Part shown: positions 12,301-27,779 of the stretch, piece by piece
Position numbering within the stretch: position 1 is the first letter of the stretch
Layout of the letters: each line of letters begins with the position of its first letter
Program-made: the position numbers and the translations under genes
Assembly (NCBI RefSeq): GCF_021462225.1
Contig: NC_061805.1
Span: 206,001 to 270,000, forward strand
Reading direction: 5' to 3'
DNA from: Girardinichthys multiradiatus
Lineage: Eukaryota > Chordata > Actinopteri > Cyprinodontiformes > Goodeidae
Length of the DNA stretch: 64,000 nt
Notes under the pieces: generated by a model
Database searches by the model: none
What the model was told of the DNA's origin: nothing
What the model saw: the letters and a program-made list of their open reading frames with translations, nothing else

Positions 12301-15300
12301 GGCTTCAGGCTGTCGATGCTAGTTTGATTGTTGTGGTCCGCTTCTCTAGGTCAAATTGAAATGTTTTAATAAGTCATTAATAAATTACAAATAAGTTGTT
12401 TCATGGTCAACACAGCAGATGTAGCCAGATGTGGTTAAGATAGAAAAAATGACCAGTTTCAGTTTTTCCCAGTAACTGGAAACCCTACTCCTTATTTAGG
12501 GTTTGTGTTTGTGATGAAGCCAGGGCAGAAATGCATTCATATTGTTTAGCTAAGTATGTATTTATCATTATTATCGCATGTTTTCCTAATATTGTGCACT
12601 CTCAGAGAGAATAAAGTTGCTGCTGTCAGTCATGTGATGTTTCTCCTGCTTAGTTCCAACCTTTCCAGTTTTAATCTTCTGATTTTCTATTTGGTTTCCC
12701 TGATAGGAAACCCAAAGAAGCACATTGCTGCTCTGAAGAAAGCAGTCGACACTTCATGTGTGGGAGAGCCCTCTCTGTACAACTCCCTCAGCCTGTCCAT
12801 ACAGACCCTCAAGTGGGTTCATCTTGGTGCTGTTTTCGAGTGACCCTTTGAACGAAACACTCAGATGCTCTTCCTCTCTCTCTCTCTCTAAAAGGCACAT
12901 GCCTGGACATACCAGCCGAGAAATCCTCATCATCCTCAGCAGCTTGACCACATGTGACCCAGCCAACATCTATGAGCTGATCAAGGTGAAGTCAACAGAA
13001 TCACCGTTCATATAAAGTATACAATGTATAAAGTAGCCAAGAAATGAAGAAACTGTTCATTGTAGGAAGCCAATAAGTTCTTAGCTTGTGTACAAGACTT
13101 CATTTCACAGAGATTACAATGAAACCAATACAATACAAAGATGTATTTTCTCTGTGACACATTTCTTTATTTTGGTGTTTCATGCATAATTAATCATTCA
13201 GTTGGTAAAATAAGTTAACCACTTTCTAAGTAAATATATTTCTAAAGACATATTTGACATAAAATTTGTATCAGATGTCTGTGAAAACCTGTCCTGTCCA
13301 CACAGAAATCAAACCATAGTCGTCCACAGATTAAATTTTGTCTATTAAAGTAGAATGAGAAATTCTTGAACATGCAAACGATGGAGGTGCAAGAAGGCAT
13401 GGAAAGCCAGGACACCACCATCAACTCAGCGCTTTAGTTCTATTTTCTGCTCTACAGTAGACAGAACTAATATGCTCTTCTAACAATAGTCTGCTGGATC
13501 TTTGGATCATTCCTCCTGACAGAACTGACAAGCCACGTGCAGCTACACCAAATTCACCACAAATTGGAATGTATGAAGGTTACGTGTGCGGTGACATGTC
13601 TTGGCACTGTTTCATACATCTGATTTTTTTTTTTTTGTGCACCGCAAGTTTCTGGATTTCTCCCTACCGCAACCTTTTAGTATGAAAGCTGCGCACTCTT
13701 TCGTACATGAAGCCCCTGGTTTCCATGGAGGCAACAGTTCGCTCTGTTTGTTCTGCTTTACATTCTCTGTTTCTGTTTGTTATTTGAACATTCATTCTAG
13801 CTGTTTGGCAGCAAGCACCACTGATAACCTTTTTTCCTCTTCTTTTAGATGCTGAAGTCACTTAAGGTGCGAGTGTCAGTAATTGGCCTGTCGGCGGAAG
13901 TCCGAGTGTGCACAGTGCTGACCAGAGAGACGGGTGGATCATACCACGTTATCCTGGATGAGAGTCACTTCAAAGAGTTGCTCATGCTTCATGTCAAACC
14001 ACCCCCAGCCAGCTTCTCATCAGAATGCTCTTTAATACGTATGGGTCAGTAGATTGATGTGTTTAAATGTTTCAGATCTCATTTTCTCTACAATAAACTT
14101 GAATTCCAACATATTTCTATGGTAGCTTGATAACAGCTAAACTTTCCTCTCCTGAGAGAGAAGTTTGGTTCCTTTGAAAAGTTGCTGTTTCCTTTAATGT
14201 CACAGAAGAATAAAAGAAAATGAGTGCATTGGCACTGTGATTAGGGAGTGATGTGGTACACATGCAGGACAGTGATGGGGATGGAAATGGTTGGCCATAA
14301 AGGAGGCTGTCATATCCAGAACGAACACCAGAGATGTCTCCTTCAGATCATACGTTTGTTCCATTATCTACATGTTGTCTTCATGCTCTCTTCATGGTTC
14401 CTGATCAGCTGAGAGAGTAAAGGTTGACCCTCCAATATTACGACTCTGATCCAACATGGGGGAAGCCACAGACCAGTAACCACTTTGAGCTTAAGGCTGA
14501 GATGGTGATGTGAGTCTGTGCTTGCAGAGACATTGGATGATCCTTTAGTCTCCATCTAATGTGAGTCATACACTTATCAGCAGAATCAGATACACAAAAT
14601 AACAAGTTAAGGTTGAAGCAGAACACTTTTGTATTTGAAAGCACTGAATATATTTAGACTTCCTGTATGAGGACTGAGACACAGAACTCTGCCTTTTAAA
14701 GGGGAAATTCCCCACAAACATCTTATGAATATTGCTGAGTTGATGGAGTGAATTGAGCCACAGCCTTCTGGTTTCTTGATCCCATCTGAATATCCTGAAA
14801 ATATTCACACAGCATTACAAGCACTGATGGTGGTCACGTTTAACTCGGCTGGTGATATTTAGTTGTAGGGCATACATTTTACAACACTGTGCAGGATGAC
14901 ATACTGTGTGGGTGCCATCATGGGCCAGATTTCCTGTGTTTGTCTAACTTGCAGCCTAACATTTCAGTCAGTGAATGTAGAAGCTGCACCAGATAAAGGT
15001 TTACACAGGCTGCTTTTCCTCAACTCACAGAAAATAGTGATTATGGAAGCTCAGCTGTGACTCCGAGTATGAGCAACTTTGCCTCAAATGAACATGGTTC
15101 TAATGATTAAAATGGTGCTAAAAATATGTTTTGGTGTCTTAGTGCTCTAGCTAGTGTCAGCACACCTCTCTGTACTGCGTATGATCAGTGTCTTTGGTCC
15201 AGATCATTTGGAAATATTGACTGGACCCTGTGTTTGCTTAGGTTTTCCTCAGCACACCGTGGCCTCTCTGAGTGATCAGGATGTCAAGCCTTCATTCAGC

Positions 15301-16399
15301 ATGTCGTAAGTACAAAAAGCATGAAACTCCATCATTGTAACAGCTGTTAAACACTGAGTTCCCTCTGGGTGTGTTCCCCAGTCATCTGGACAGCAGCAGT
15401 GTTCCGGCTCTGTCTCTGGGAGGGTACTTCTGTCCACAGTGCCATGCAAAGTACACAGAACTTCCTGTGGAGTGTAAAGTCTGTGGTATGTATGATGCAG
15501 AACTACACTGTATGGAATGTTTCATGAAACTGCTGCTCATTTTTCTCTGCTGATGTGTATAGACTAATAGCTTTAACTGTATGTGTGGGTTTTTCCTTTA
15601 GGCTTGACGCTGGTGTCTGCCCCACATCTGGCCCGATCCTTCCATCACCTGTTTCCCCTCCAAGTGTTTATTGAAAGTCCAGCTGAGGATTTTCAGGAGA
15701 ATAGGTAACACGAAATTTTCCCAGCGTTATTGCCACATCACTCACTCCTTTGTGTCCTAAAATGTTGTCATTTGCTTTCAGGTTCTGTCAAGCCTGTCAA
15801 GGGCAGCTGATAGATACAAATGTAAGTAAAGTACCTGAAAGCTTGTCTCCTCAGGTCTTCCAGGAAGAAGAGCAGCAGCTCCATTTCTTCCTGGAAATCC
15901 TGATACAAGTGAGTCCTTTTGATTTGTATATGAACATCACAGTGTGTGTGTGTGTGTTCGGGAAAGTGTTAAATGCATCCACTCACCTGTCGAGTTCCCA
16001 ATGACTTCAGTCTTTCTTTGTCATCTTTACAATGAGATTTTTCTCCATTACAAACAACTGTTCTACCAAACAGGCCTGCTTTACAGCAGAGAAGTTATAA
16101 CATATGATGTTTCTAGATGACAGAAATACTGATGTGAGTGAAGTGGATAATGGTTTGCTCTCAGATTACAGGTTTGTTAGGTTAGCTACTGTCAGTCTCT
16201 GTTGGACCAATCATTTTTCATGTGTATGTGATGAATTCCTCAACATCTGGAATGTTTCTCCCTTCTCTCTCTGTCTGCTGGCTTCCAGGTATTCGCCTGT
16301 CCTTCGTGTCGCAGTGTGTTCTGTGTGGAGTGTGATCTCTTCATCCACGAGTCCCTGCACTGCTGTCCCTGCTGCATTCACAGTCGGAGTGCTACATGA
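9392..16399 (+). CDS. gtf2h2: General transcription factor IIH subunit 2 (p44)
   Basis: Core TFIIH subunit that binds and stimulates the XPD helicase, in RNA polymerase II initiation and nucleotide excision repair, in the nucleus. Fourteen coding exons in phase: 9392-9447, 9536-9613, 9748-9784, 10220-10306, 10390-10440, 11148-11202, 12707-12812, 12895-12985, 13849-14044, 15242-15305, 15382-15485, 15602-15704, 15782-15821, 16289-16399; 392 codons against 395 in human. The start is [17 protein letters not shown] von Willebrand A-like (Ssl1) domain begins near residue 58 ([19 protein letters not shown]). A zinc motif starts at [11 protein letters not shown] near residue 288. The C-terminal RING-like C4 domain contains [23 protein letters not shown] and HCCPCC. 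Complete, with no visible damage. Occludin is its upstream neighbour, as in human 5q13. Confidence 0.96.
9785..13848 (+). other. Long gtf2h2 introns, no further gene seen
   Basis: The introns 9785-10219, 10441-11147, 11203-12706 and 12986-13848 contain no recognisable coding sequence, RNA gene or clear transposon. A short CT repeat (12872-12888) is the polypyrimidine tract before the exon at 12895. Intron 14045-15241 likewise shows nothing recognised. Confidence 0.5.
15855..15908 (+). other. gtf2h2: Possible in-frame cassette exon of gtf2h2
   Basis: Inside the intron 15822-16288, a TCTCCTCAG acceptor, 54 coding bases (exactly 18 codons, phase 0-0, reading [18 protein letters not shown]) and a CAA|GTGAGT donor occur in the right order. 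Inclusion would insert 18 residues between QLIDTN and VFACPSC in the RING-like domain without a frameshift. The known p44 protein has no such insert, so this could be a decoy or chance exon. Confidence 0.3.
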
Positions 16400-17140
16400 G
16401 GCTAAGGCAGAGCTGGTCATCCTGTCCTGTATCAGCCGATCTTCTGATTCTTCACGTCTGTCCTGTCAGTCATGCCCCTGTCTGAATGAATGGGATTTTG
16501 CAACCTTGCTACATAAAAATCTTACTAATGACAATTTGGAGGTTGTGGAGCTGATGAGTAAAGGTTGTTTTCTTTCATTCATCCTTCCATCCACGCATAA
16601 AGGGTGAAACTGCTGATTTTGTATGCAAGACTCTGTTATGGAGCACTAAGTGTCTGAGGTGGATTTACATCCATCATCTGAAGCCAGATTTGAAGTATAT
16701 ACTTTGGCAAGTTCAATAAAACAGTTTTCTACACTTGCTCGAATGTTTTGACCCATTAATGTGTTACTGGGTACGCTTTAGAGAAGTAGCTCCCAGCTTC
16801 TCTTATTTTTTTCTTGGTTCTTTGTTTTCTCTCCTTTCTCTGTTTCCTGGTGTGTTGCTCACCATAGAAGGGATTACATACAGTTAGAGTATTTGAACTC
16901 CATCTCTTTTAAAATAAACCTATGAACCAAAGCTGAATCACACTACCTATCCTGATGCATCACATTTTCTTTTGTCTGCGTCATGTAAAGGAATAGAACA
17001 ATCATTTATTGCTAATAACTTTCGGGAAACCAAAACAGGTTCTTTTAAAATCTTGATTTGGGGATATGGATTTTTTTGTTTTTTTGTTAGATCAACACCA
17101 ACAGTGTCCAACAGGGGGCAGTAAATAATACGGGAATACT
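16400..17140 (+). other. gtf2h2 3' UTR and short intergenic gap
   Basis: AATAAA hexamers at 16715-16720 and near 16912 are plausible poly(A) signals for gtf2h2. The next gene starts only 838 bases after the gtf2h2 stop. No other gene or repeat was recognised in the gap. Confidence 0.55.
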
Positions 17141-17144
17141 TAGC

Positions 17145-17237
17145 CTGCAGACTACATTTCCGGTTCTGCTTTATCTCCTGTTGGCGGGAAACGCTGGCCG
17201 TCAGCAGTCTTGGGAAGAGACGGAGGCTGAGTTGTCC
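17145..17237 (+). promoter_or_regulatory. dhfr: dhfr promoter with E2F and ETS/ZNF143-like sites
   Basis: TTGGCGGGAAAC at 17181-17192 matches the E2F consensus; E2F control at the G1/S transition is well established for mammalian DHFR. GACTACATTTCCGG at 17150-17163 combines an ACTACA-type ZNF143-like core with an ETS core (TTCCGG). No TATA box is visible, as expected for a housekeeping promoter. The start codon is about 45 bases after the E2F-like site, so the transcription start is probably very near it. Confidence 0.6.
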
Positions 17238-20956
<3,719 letters not shown>

Positions 20957-21720
20957 ACAATAATCTTTAATTTGGGAGAAAAAATGAGGCAGGAGGGTTA
21001 TGTAAGCGTTGCAGCATCATTTTCCTTCTCTATTAGCACAGTGTGGATACTTTAGATTAGCCTCGAGATGAATGAATAAAATCTACAATTACTGCATATA
21101 AAACACTTGACTTGAATTAAATATTAAACATTGATGCTTTAATTACTGAGGCTTAACAATGGTGTGGTAGAGGTGAAAGACTTTACTGGTTAAAAAGAAC
21201 TCCATGTTTCTGCACAGTATGGAAGGAGACATAGGAAACGTTGGGGGATAAATGTACCTGTTTTCTGTTGAGTGTAAGGAGCCAAAGGAGCATGTCCCAG
21301 CGGCTGCAGGCAGGGTATATACTGAGTGGACTGTTGATCAATCCGATTAGCATCTCCTTAGAATGTGTGAGGAGACGGGAGCATTTCATCTAAACTTGGT
21401 CTAATTGTTGTATACTGATTGTTCAAACTAACTGAAGGCTGACCCATTATGTTCATCATTTACGATGATAAAAATGATTGATTCTTTTTCAAATAGAAAC
21501 TTCATTTACCAATTTCTGTATCTTAAGTTTCTTACAGTTGTATTACTGTGAAAAGCTAATGTTGAACAAGCCAGAGCAAATCAAAGTTTTAGTCCTTGAA
21601 TCTGTTGAATTTTGAATAAAATGTGGATCTTTTCAAACGTGAAGTCCTTGTTCATTTCTGGTTCTTTATATTTCAGTTAATGTGCTATAATGCTTAAGCT
21701 CCACAACAAATAAAGGCTTC
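20957..21720 (+). other. dhfr: dhfr 3' UTR
   Basis: Non-coding sequence after the dhfr stop. AATAAA hexamers at 21615-21620 and 21709-21714 are candidate poly(A) signals. No element recognised otherwise. Confidence 0.5.
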
Positions 21721-22639
21721 AGGGTTTGACTGTTCTGTGTGAAAGTCATTGACTAAAGCAACTCCTACTAAGATCTCCACTGGAAATCAGGCCAGACTGG
21801 GAGCCAAAAGGAATGCAGTTGGTCTTCTGCTATGACTGGATCTTTAATTATTTCTCTTTACACAAACCAGAACATACAGAGTCCCCCATCCTCTGTTGCT
21901 TTGCCTCTTCAGTTTGATCCATGGACTTTTTAGAAGAGTCACTTATGTCTATTTGCAAAGGAAGCTAACTTTCTGGTTCATTAGAACAACAGTATCTCAG
22001 CAAGAGCACATGATCTACACAAGTTTTTTCTTGCTCTGATTTTACATGGTGTAAATAGTTTGCAGAAAGAGGTCTTGATTACAGTCTGTAAACAGTTCAT
22101 TGAGGGCATGGTGCAACTGCTCAGATCTCCAAATGGTAATTTCTTAAGTTCTGAGAATATACAAGCTGTGAATCAGTTGCAGTTCAACCTCTGGGCATCA
22201 TGAAGACCAAGTAACGCAGCAGACAGCCTGGGCAGAAAGTTCTAGAGAAGTGTAAAGCAGCATTAAGTCATTAAAAACAAGCCACACTTCTGACTTCATT
22301 TTATTTCTACAACTGCATCACTCAAGGTGGCAGCTTGTTGGACTAGCTCTATTACTTTCATTCTGATATATTCTATTTATTTTTAGGCTATAGAGGCCTT
22401 TCTTATTTTTCAGACAGTAAGTGGTGTGGAAAAAGCAGGGATTCGATTTGATGACGAAGGTCTCCGTACACTCAACTCCCTGTGCCACCAGCGCCATGCC
22501 CATATGTCCTATTTAACTTTCATTTCTGTTTTTGTGGATGAAAATGATTTTTTGTTCCTTCTGGGGTCAGATGCTGTGCAGATGGAAGGATTTATGCTGA
22601 TATTTGTTTTGCTTGGGTATTTGTTATGATGCATAACCA

Positions 22640-23225
22640 TGGCAACAAGGAGTTGTCACCAGACTTGTGAGAAGCTTCCCCAATAAAAAACCCCGGGTCA
22701 CCTGTGAACTGAAGGACCTGCTAAACAAGAAAAAAAGAGCCTTCAGTGAGACAGGGAAATATTGAGGAGTGTACAGAAGCAATTTAAAGTCAAGACAAGA
22801 GAGAGGAAGTTCAGTTCAGAAACAAGCTCAGCATCGTTCTTTCCTGCTCACAGCCAAACAGACAGCCCACCTTCTTTTGACCCACAGCTTTCCAAATTTT
22901 ATCTTCCACCTCAGCCAAGGACCCTTCTGCTTCACCATGTTTGCCTTCAACCAAATCAGAAGATGCTGATGCTCCCTTTGCCTCCCACCTGTGTGCCTCT
23001 AGAAGTCAGGTGAGGAAGCCGCTGCTAACCCTAACCCAGAATAAGGCTGCAGGTCCAGATGCTGACAGCCCTAGAGTCCTAAAGGCCTGTGCAAAGCAGC
23101 TCCTTGGGATTCTGCAGCACCTCTTCAACCTAAGCCTGACCCAGGAGAAGGTTCCAGTGCTGTGGGAGACCTCCTGTTTTGTTCCGGTACCAAAGAAAAC
23201 TCACCCGTCATTCTTCTGTGACTAG
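22640..23225 (+). mobile_element. L2/CR1-like LINE fragment (5' of reverse transcriptase)
   Basis: Three-frame-broken LINE remnant. The first part contains CELKDLLNKKKRAFS, the linker between endonuclease and reverse transcriptase in this family. The second part has LTLTQNKAAGPDADSPRVL and LFNLSLTQEKVPVLW, the reverse transcriptase start, ending at KKTHPS. The same protein motifs occur on the opposite strand at 28840-29511, so this is one family. Truncated at both ends. Confidence 0.8.
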
Positions 23226-23859
23226 ACTTTTTGCCCTAACATCCCACTTCATGACATGCTGACGAAGGATTGCAATCATTTCTCCTGGGTGGGCTGGAGC
23301 AGAGACACATTGAGATGAGGAAGGACAGTGTGCCCCAAGGAACAGGATTAAGAACCACTAGCTTAGATCAAAGCATACCTATGGGTTAGAATGGCCCAGT
23401 CAAAGTATGGACCCAAATCCAACCGAGAATCTGAGACAAAGCTGAAAAATTGCTCTTCACAGAAACTCTCTATCCAGCATGAACAAACTTTAGTTTTTTT
23501 GGCCAAGCATAATGGGCAGATTTCCTTCTACAAAGTCACTGTGCAAAGTTGGTCAATACAAAACCCAAAGCCTTGTAGCTGTTATTGCAGAAGAAAAAAA
23601 TCCAATATAGACTAAGATTTGTGGTTAGAATCCATGTGCCTTTTGCTTGTCAGATGGCAAGTTAAGCTTTTTTCTTCCATGAAAACATGTTTACAGCCTA
23701 CTGGATAATGTTATACACAACTAAGGTTATCAGTACAGTTCATTAGCATTTAGATTTCCTCTGCATGAGAATATTATTCCCATGCAGAGTGAAGCTATCT
23801 GTTGTGAAATCGTCACCAAAAGAAATGTTCCTGTAACCTTGAACCTTCCTCTGACGTTA

Positions 23860-24205
23860 GCAGTACTATTGTCATTCCACACATCAGCAGACTGAATGCA
23901 TGAAGGTGAAAAGAAATTTATCTTGCCTCCACAAGTGCTTTACTGAACACTACAGTCTAGATAGTGGGTGCTCACAAAAGAATGTGCTGTCATTGGTTGG
24001 GCGCTTCCTGCGTCTCTGATGCCATAGGCTAGCCTCTCTGTTCTCATCTGACGTATATTAGGCTTCAGAACCTCTTTTCATTAGATACTCGTCTGCCAGT
24101 CTGCTCCATACTGGCTCTGTTTGACCTGCAGACTGGCTGGGGCCTGTCAGCTGGAAGTTAATGACACTTTCAGGATTTTTATGAAAAGGAATAAAACACA
24201 TTCAG
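23860..24205 (+). promoter_or_regulatory. ankrd34b: Candidate promoter and non-coding first exon of ankrd34b
   Basis: An inverted CCAAT box in GTCATTGGTTGGGCG at about 23990 and a TATA-like ACGTATATTA at 24051-24060 precede sequence that ends in a strong donor, TTCAG|GTGAGT at 24205/24206. The ankrd34b start codon lies in an exon that begins with a good acceptor at 36403, which requires an upstream non-coding exon on the same strand. This is the best candidate seen, implying a 12.2-kb first intron. The link is inference only. Confidence 0.3.
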
Positions 24206-24214
24206 GTGAGTTCA

Positions 24215-24330
24215 TTCAATTCAATTCAGTTTTATTTATATAGCGACAATTCACAACACATGTTGTCTCAAGTGACTTCACAACAGTCATTTAAACTGGA
24301 GACATCGTTACAAGTTTTATCTCCATAAAA
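24215..24330. repeat. Common teleost 3' LINE/SINE-tail repeat
   Basis: CAATTCAATTCAGTTTTATT followed by TATAGCGACAATTCACAACA and a CTCAAGTGACTTCACAA block is a very common teleost repeat module, the 3' tail of L2-like LINEs read in reverse. A related, more diverged copy lies at 3105-3290 in an occludin intron. Confidence 0.6.
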
Positions 24331-24913
24331 CATGTTCTGTAATAAGTTTAGGATTAAAAACTTTTTCTTCATTAAAGCTTTGATTTAACTTTGATGACAA
24401 ACAGGCACCGCATTACATGCTGGTTACTATATACTGTACTTTCTTGTTGCACTTAGAGAGTTTATACAGCAAAACAGAATGTTTTATTAGACGTTTGCAT
24501 TGGTCTGTTTAAGACCAAACAAATAAATAGTGACTCAGCTTTAGAATTTGTTGAAACTATTGGGAAAAATGATTTGATTCCCATCGCTGGGCTTAGTCTG
24601 TGTTTTTCTTCTGCTTGTATGAGCTAAGGTTACTAATTTCTCATTGTTAATGCACACTGTCATTTTAGCTGCATTTATAAGTAACTCTTTTACAAGTGTC
24701 TCTATATGTATGTAGATATAAAATGTGAGAAACGTTCTGTCTTATAACGAAAGAACATCTGGCCTTTACTGACCAAATGTTACAGAATGACATTTCTACT
24801 GCAGCTTTCATCTTCATCTATTCTGTCTGTGTTGGTGTTGATTGAAGGCTAGGCCTCAGCACTCAGACGTGCAGAGATGATGTGCACAAAAAGACTTTAA
24901 AAACTCCTGCTCT

Positions 24914-24915
<2 letters not shown>

Positions 24916-24955
<40 letters not shown>
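24916..24955. repeat. (CA)n microsatellite
   Basis: About 20 uninterrupted CA units. Confidence 0.95.
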
Positions 24956-24956
<1 letters not shown>

Positions 24957-26120
24957 GTCAGTTTAAACAAAGGGTTTCAAGACTGTACAAGTAAGTGAAA
25001 GGATCTGATTCTTTTTATACTATGGTCATGATTGCGATAGGACACTCACAGGAGATGTTTTAAAGAAACACTAAAACCTGGTCTGCGGAGGCAGTTATTG
25101 ATTTATTAACATGATACAACTGCTGACAGTAAACACACACTGTCTGGTAAAAATCTCCAGTGTCTGACCTGTCAAGTTACAGGTGCTGAAAGAATTATTT
25201 ACTATCCAGACACCCCAATGCTTCAGAGGTGGAGCTGTCATGTTCTACAGTCTCAATGTGACTGCAGCTCTAATTTACCCAGGCAGACATGGAAGGACAG
25301 GATTTTATCTGCTGGGTTGGAGGAGTTTAGCAGCAATAAATAGGTAATAGATTAGTCCATGAGTGTTAACAGTAAGCATTTCTTTAAATGTCTTAACATA
25401 CTTGGAAGATAACTACATGTTCACATCCTAATGGCACTACAACTATATCAGGTCAGTGTGAAATAAACAGGATCACAAAAGTAAAAAACAAAACAAGAAC
25501 TAGCAGAAGGGAATCATAGCAGGTCAACAGTGCTCTTATGAATTTAGAAAAAAGCTATTTAAACAGATCTGTCTGAATCCCTGCATGTCACTTCTTCAGG
25601 ACAGAACAAGAAACAAAAATAATGGTTAGGATTGTTGTAATGTTTCCCTAGCTATCCTTATTCAGTATACTTGAAAAAAGTTCTGTACAAAAGCTGAAAT
25701 GTGTAAAATTGTCATTGTTTATAAATGTCAGAAAATCACTGGGGTTATTCAAAGCAACTTGTTACACATGACAGAAAAGTGAGATCTCTGCTGCTTTAGC
25801 CGCTGCTACTGCTCAGCACACATTTATGCAGTCGTGTTTTTCTATAGTTTGGCCTTCATGCCACACCTAAAAATCTGTCAGAGATTTTCATGTTTTATAA
25901 AGATTCTTCATTCCAGACTGCCTTCGGTTTGTAATCATTTCAGTACTTCAGTGTGCTGCCAACTTCATCACACATTTACAAAGCTGTGCGAGTGCTACAG
26001 TCATCTGCTTTGGTAATCAGATGTTGTTACTATGGATACAATATCTGATGTGTTCACCCTGTTCAGGGCCAGGAGTGGGCTGGAGCCTATGCCAGCACCC
26101 ACTAAATGAAAGGAGAAGTT
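24956..26120. other. No gene recognised
   Basis: AT-rich sequence without coding similarity. A short LINE-tail-like piece (GGCTGGAGCCTATGCCAGCA) is visible at 26078-26100. Confidence 0.4.
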
Positions 26121-26125
26121 AACAC

Positions 26126-27420
26126 CGCATAAATACAGAGCCTTGCAAAGATATTCATACCCACTGAAGTTATTCTCATTTTATAATGTTACAAGCACAA
26201 GGTTTGGGGAATTTTAATTGGACTTAATGTGATAACATCTTGTTTGCAGCAAGATGCTGCAGATCTTCTATAAGTCTGTTGTGGAGAGTCTGATCTCTTC
26301 TACCATCATCTGCTGGGGAAGCAGCATCAGAACCAGGGACTTAAAAAAGCTCAACAAGCTGATAAAGAAGGCTGGTTCTGTTCTGGGGACTCCTTTGGAA
26401 CCTCTGAAGATCATTGTAGAAAGAAGGATTCTTCATAAAATGAAGAACATTATGGAGAACCCTGAGCATCCTCTTCATGAGACTGTCCTACAACAACAGA
26501 GTGTCTTCAGTCAGAGGCTTCTTCAGATCTGCTGTAAGACGGACGCTACAGGAGATCCTTCCTGCCCACAGCCATCAGCATCTACAACGTCTCTTTGAAG
26601 AAACCTTCATAATATGAGCTACAACAACATTTAATTTACCTTTGGGATTAATAAAGTATTTTTTAATTGAATTGAATTCAATAGACCAATCCAAATTATT
26701 TCATAATTGTGAAGTGGAAGGGAAATTAAAAATGATGAAAAGAAATATGAAAAGTTTGGCTTGCATTTGTTTTCAGCCTCTCAACCCTTGAAGCACCTTT
26801 CTCTGCAGTTATAGCTGCAGGTATGTGGGGCTATCTTTCTACCGGCTTTGCACATCTAACAATAAAATTTTTTGCTCATTGTTCTTTGCAAAATAGCTCA
26901 AGCTCAGTGTGAAGATAGAAAGCATCTGTGAACAAGAAAAGTCTTGCCATGGATTCATTGTTGGATTTAGGTCTGGACTTTGACTTTTCTGTTCAAATGA
27001 TGAGTTTGCTTTCATCTGAACCATTCCACTGACGTTCTGGTTGTGTTAAGGGTCATTGTCCTGCTAGTAGGTGAGCCTACTTTTTTGATTTTGTTCCAGG
27101 TTTTTGCTATATTTAGTTCCAGTTTATTTTCTATCAACTTTTACCAGCTTCATTGTCTCTGATGAGGAAAAACAACCCCGCAGCATGATGCTGTGACCAC
27201 CCTGCTTCCTTGTAGGGATAGGTTATTCAGAATTATGTGAGAGTGTTAGTTTTAAACCATACAAACATTTTGCCTGCAGGCCAAAAGGTTCCTCAAATCA
27301 TCTGACCAAAGACCATTTTCTAATGGTTCCTGTTTGCACCTACATACACTGCCTTGCAAAAGTAGTCAAGCCTACCAAACATGACATAAGTTTCAAGCAC
27401 AAAGATGCAAAGCAAAATAA
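26126..27420 (-). mobile_element. Degenerate Tc1-like transposon, split by a LINE
   Basis: The left end reads CCTTGCAAAGATATTCATAC, a Tc1-like terminal repeat. After an inserted LINE 3' end at 26247-26690, the element continues. A minus-strand frame at 26839-27024 contains SPDLNPT, the region of the last catalytic acid of Tc1 transposases, here altered. A right-hand CACTGCCTTGCAAAAGTAGT end lies at 27348-27367. Dead and ancient. Confidence 0.65.
26247..26690 (+). mobile_element. L2/CR1-like LINE 3' end inserted in a Tc1 copy
   Basis: Encodes the end of the reverse transcriptase protein: MLQIFYKSVVESLISSTIIC, then WGSSIRTRDLKKLNKLIKKA, then the carboxyl tail. It ends with AATAAAGTA and a TTGAATTGAATT tail, the expected 3' microsatellite of this LINE class. 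The corresponding region is present on the opposite strand at 27850-28100, nearly identical in protein. Strongly 5'-truncated. Confidence 0.85.
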
Positions 27421-27779
27421 ACACTCATGGTTGCACATCATTTCCTCCAACCGTGATTTTGAACCACTGCTACTGCTTTTTATTTGACCTGCTGTGGTCC
27501 TTAATATTTTTGTAGTCGCTCTTGAGTTTTTTTGAGCTTTTCAAAGTGGAACGTAGGAGGGTGGACAGGATGCGTGTATGCGGGGAAGGAGTACCGAGAG
27601 AAGCGGACTGCCAGCTGGAGCTTGATCCAGGTTCTTCTAAGGTTTGGAAGCATTTTGTCACCAGACGGAGGTGTTGACTGGACTTGGAGCCGCTGTAGGC
27701 AAAACACTCAGGCAAAGAGATGCTGGTGATCCGTCCCCTTATATTCCTCCCTATGATCATCAGGATGAGAAACACCTGT

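Noticed and set aside
22426..22629. Protein-like stretch GVEKAGIRFDDEGLRTLNS
   Set aside because: Looks coding over about 70 bases, but no family was recognised and it runs directly into LINE sequence; too weak for a gene call.
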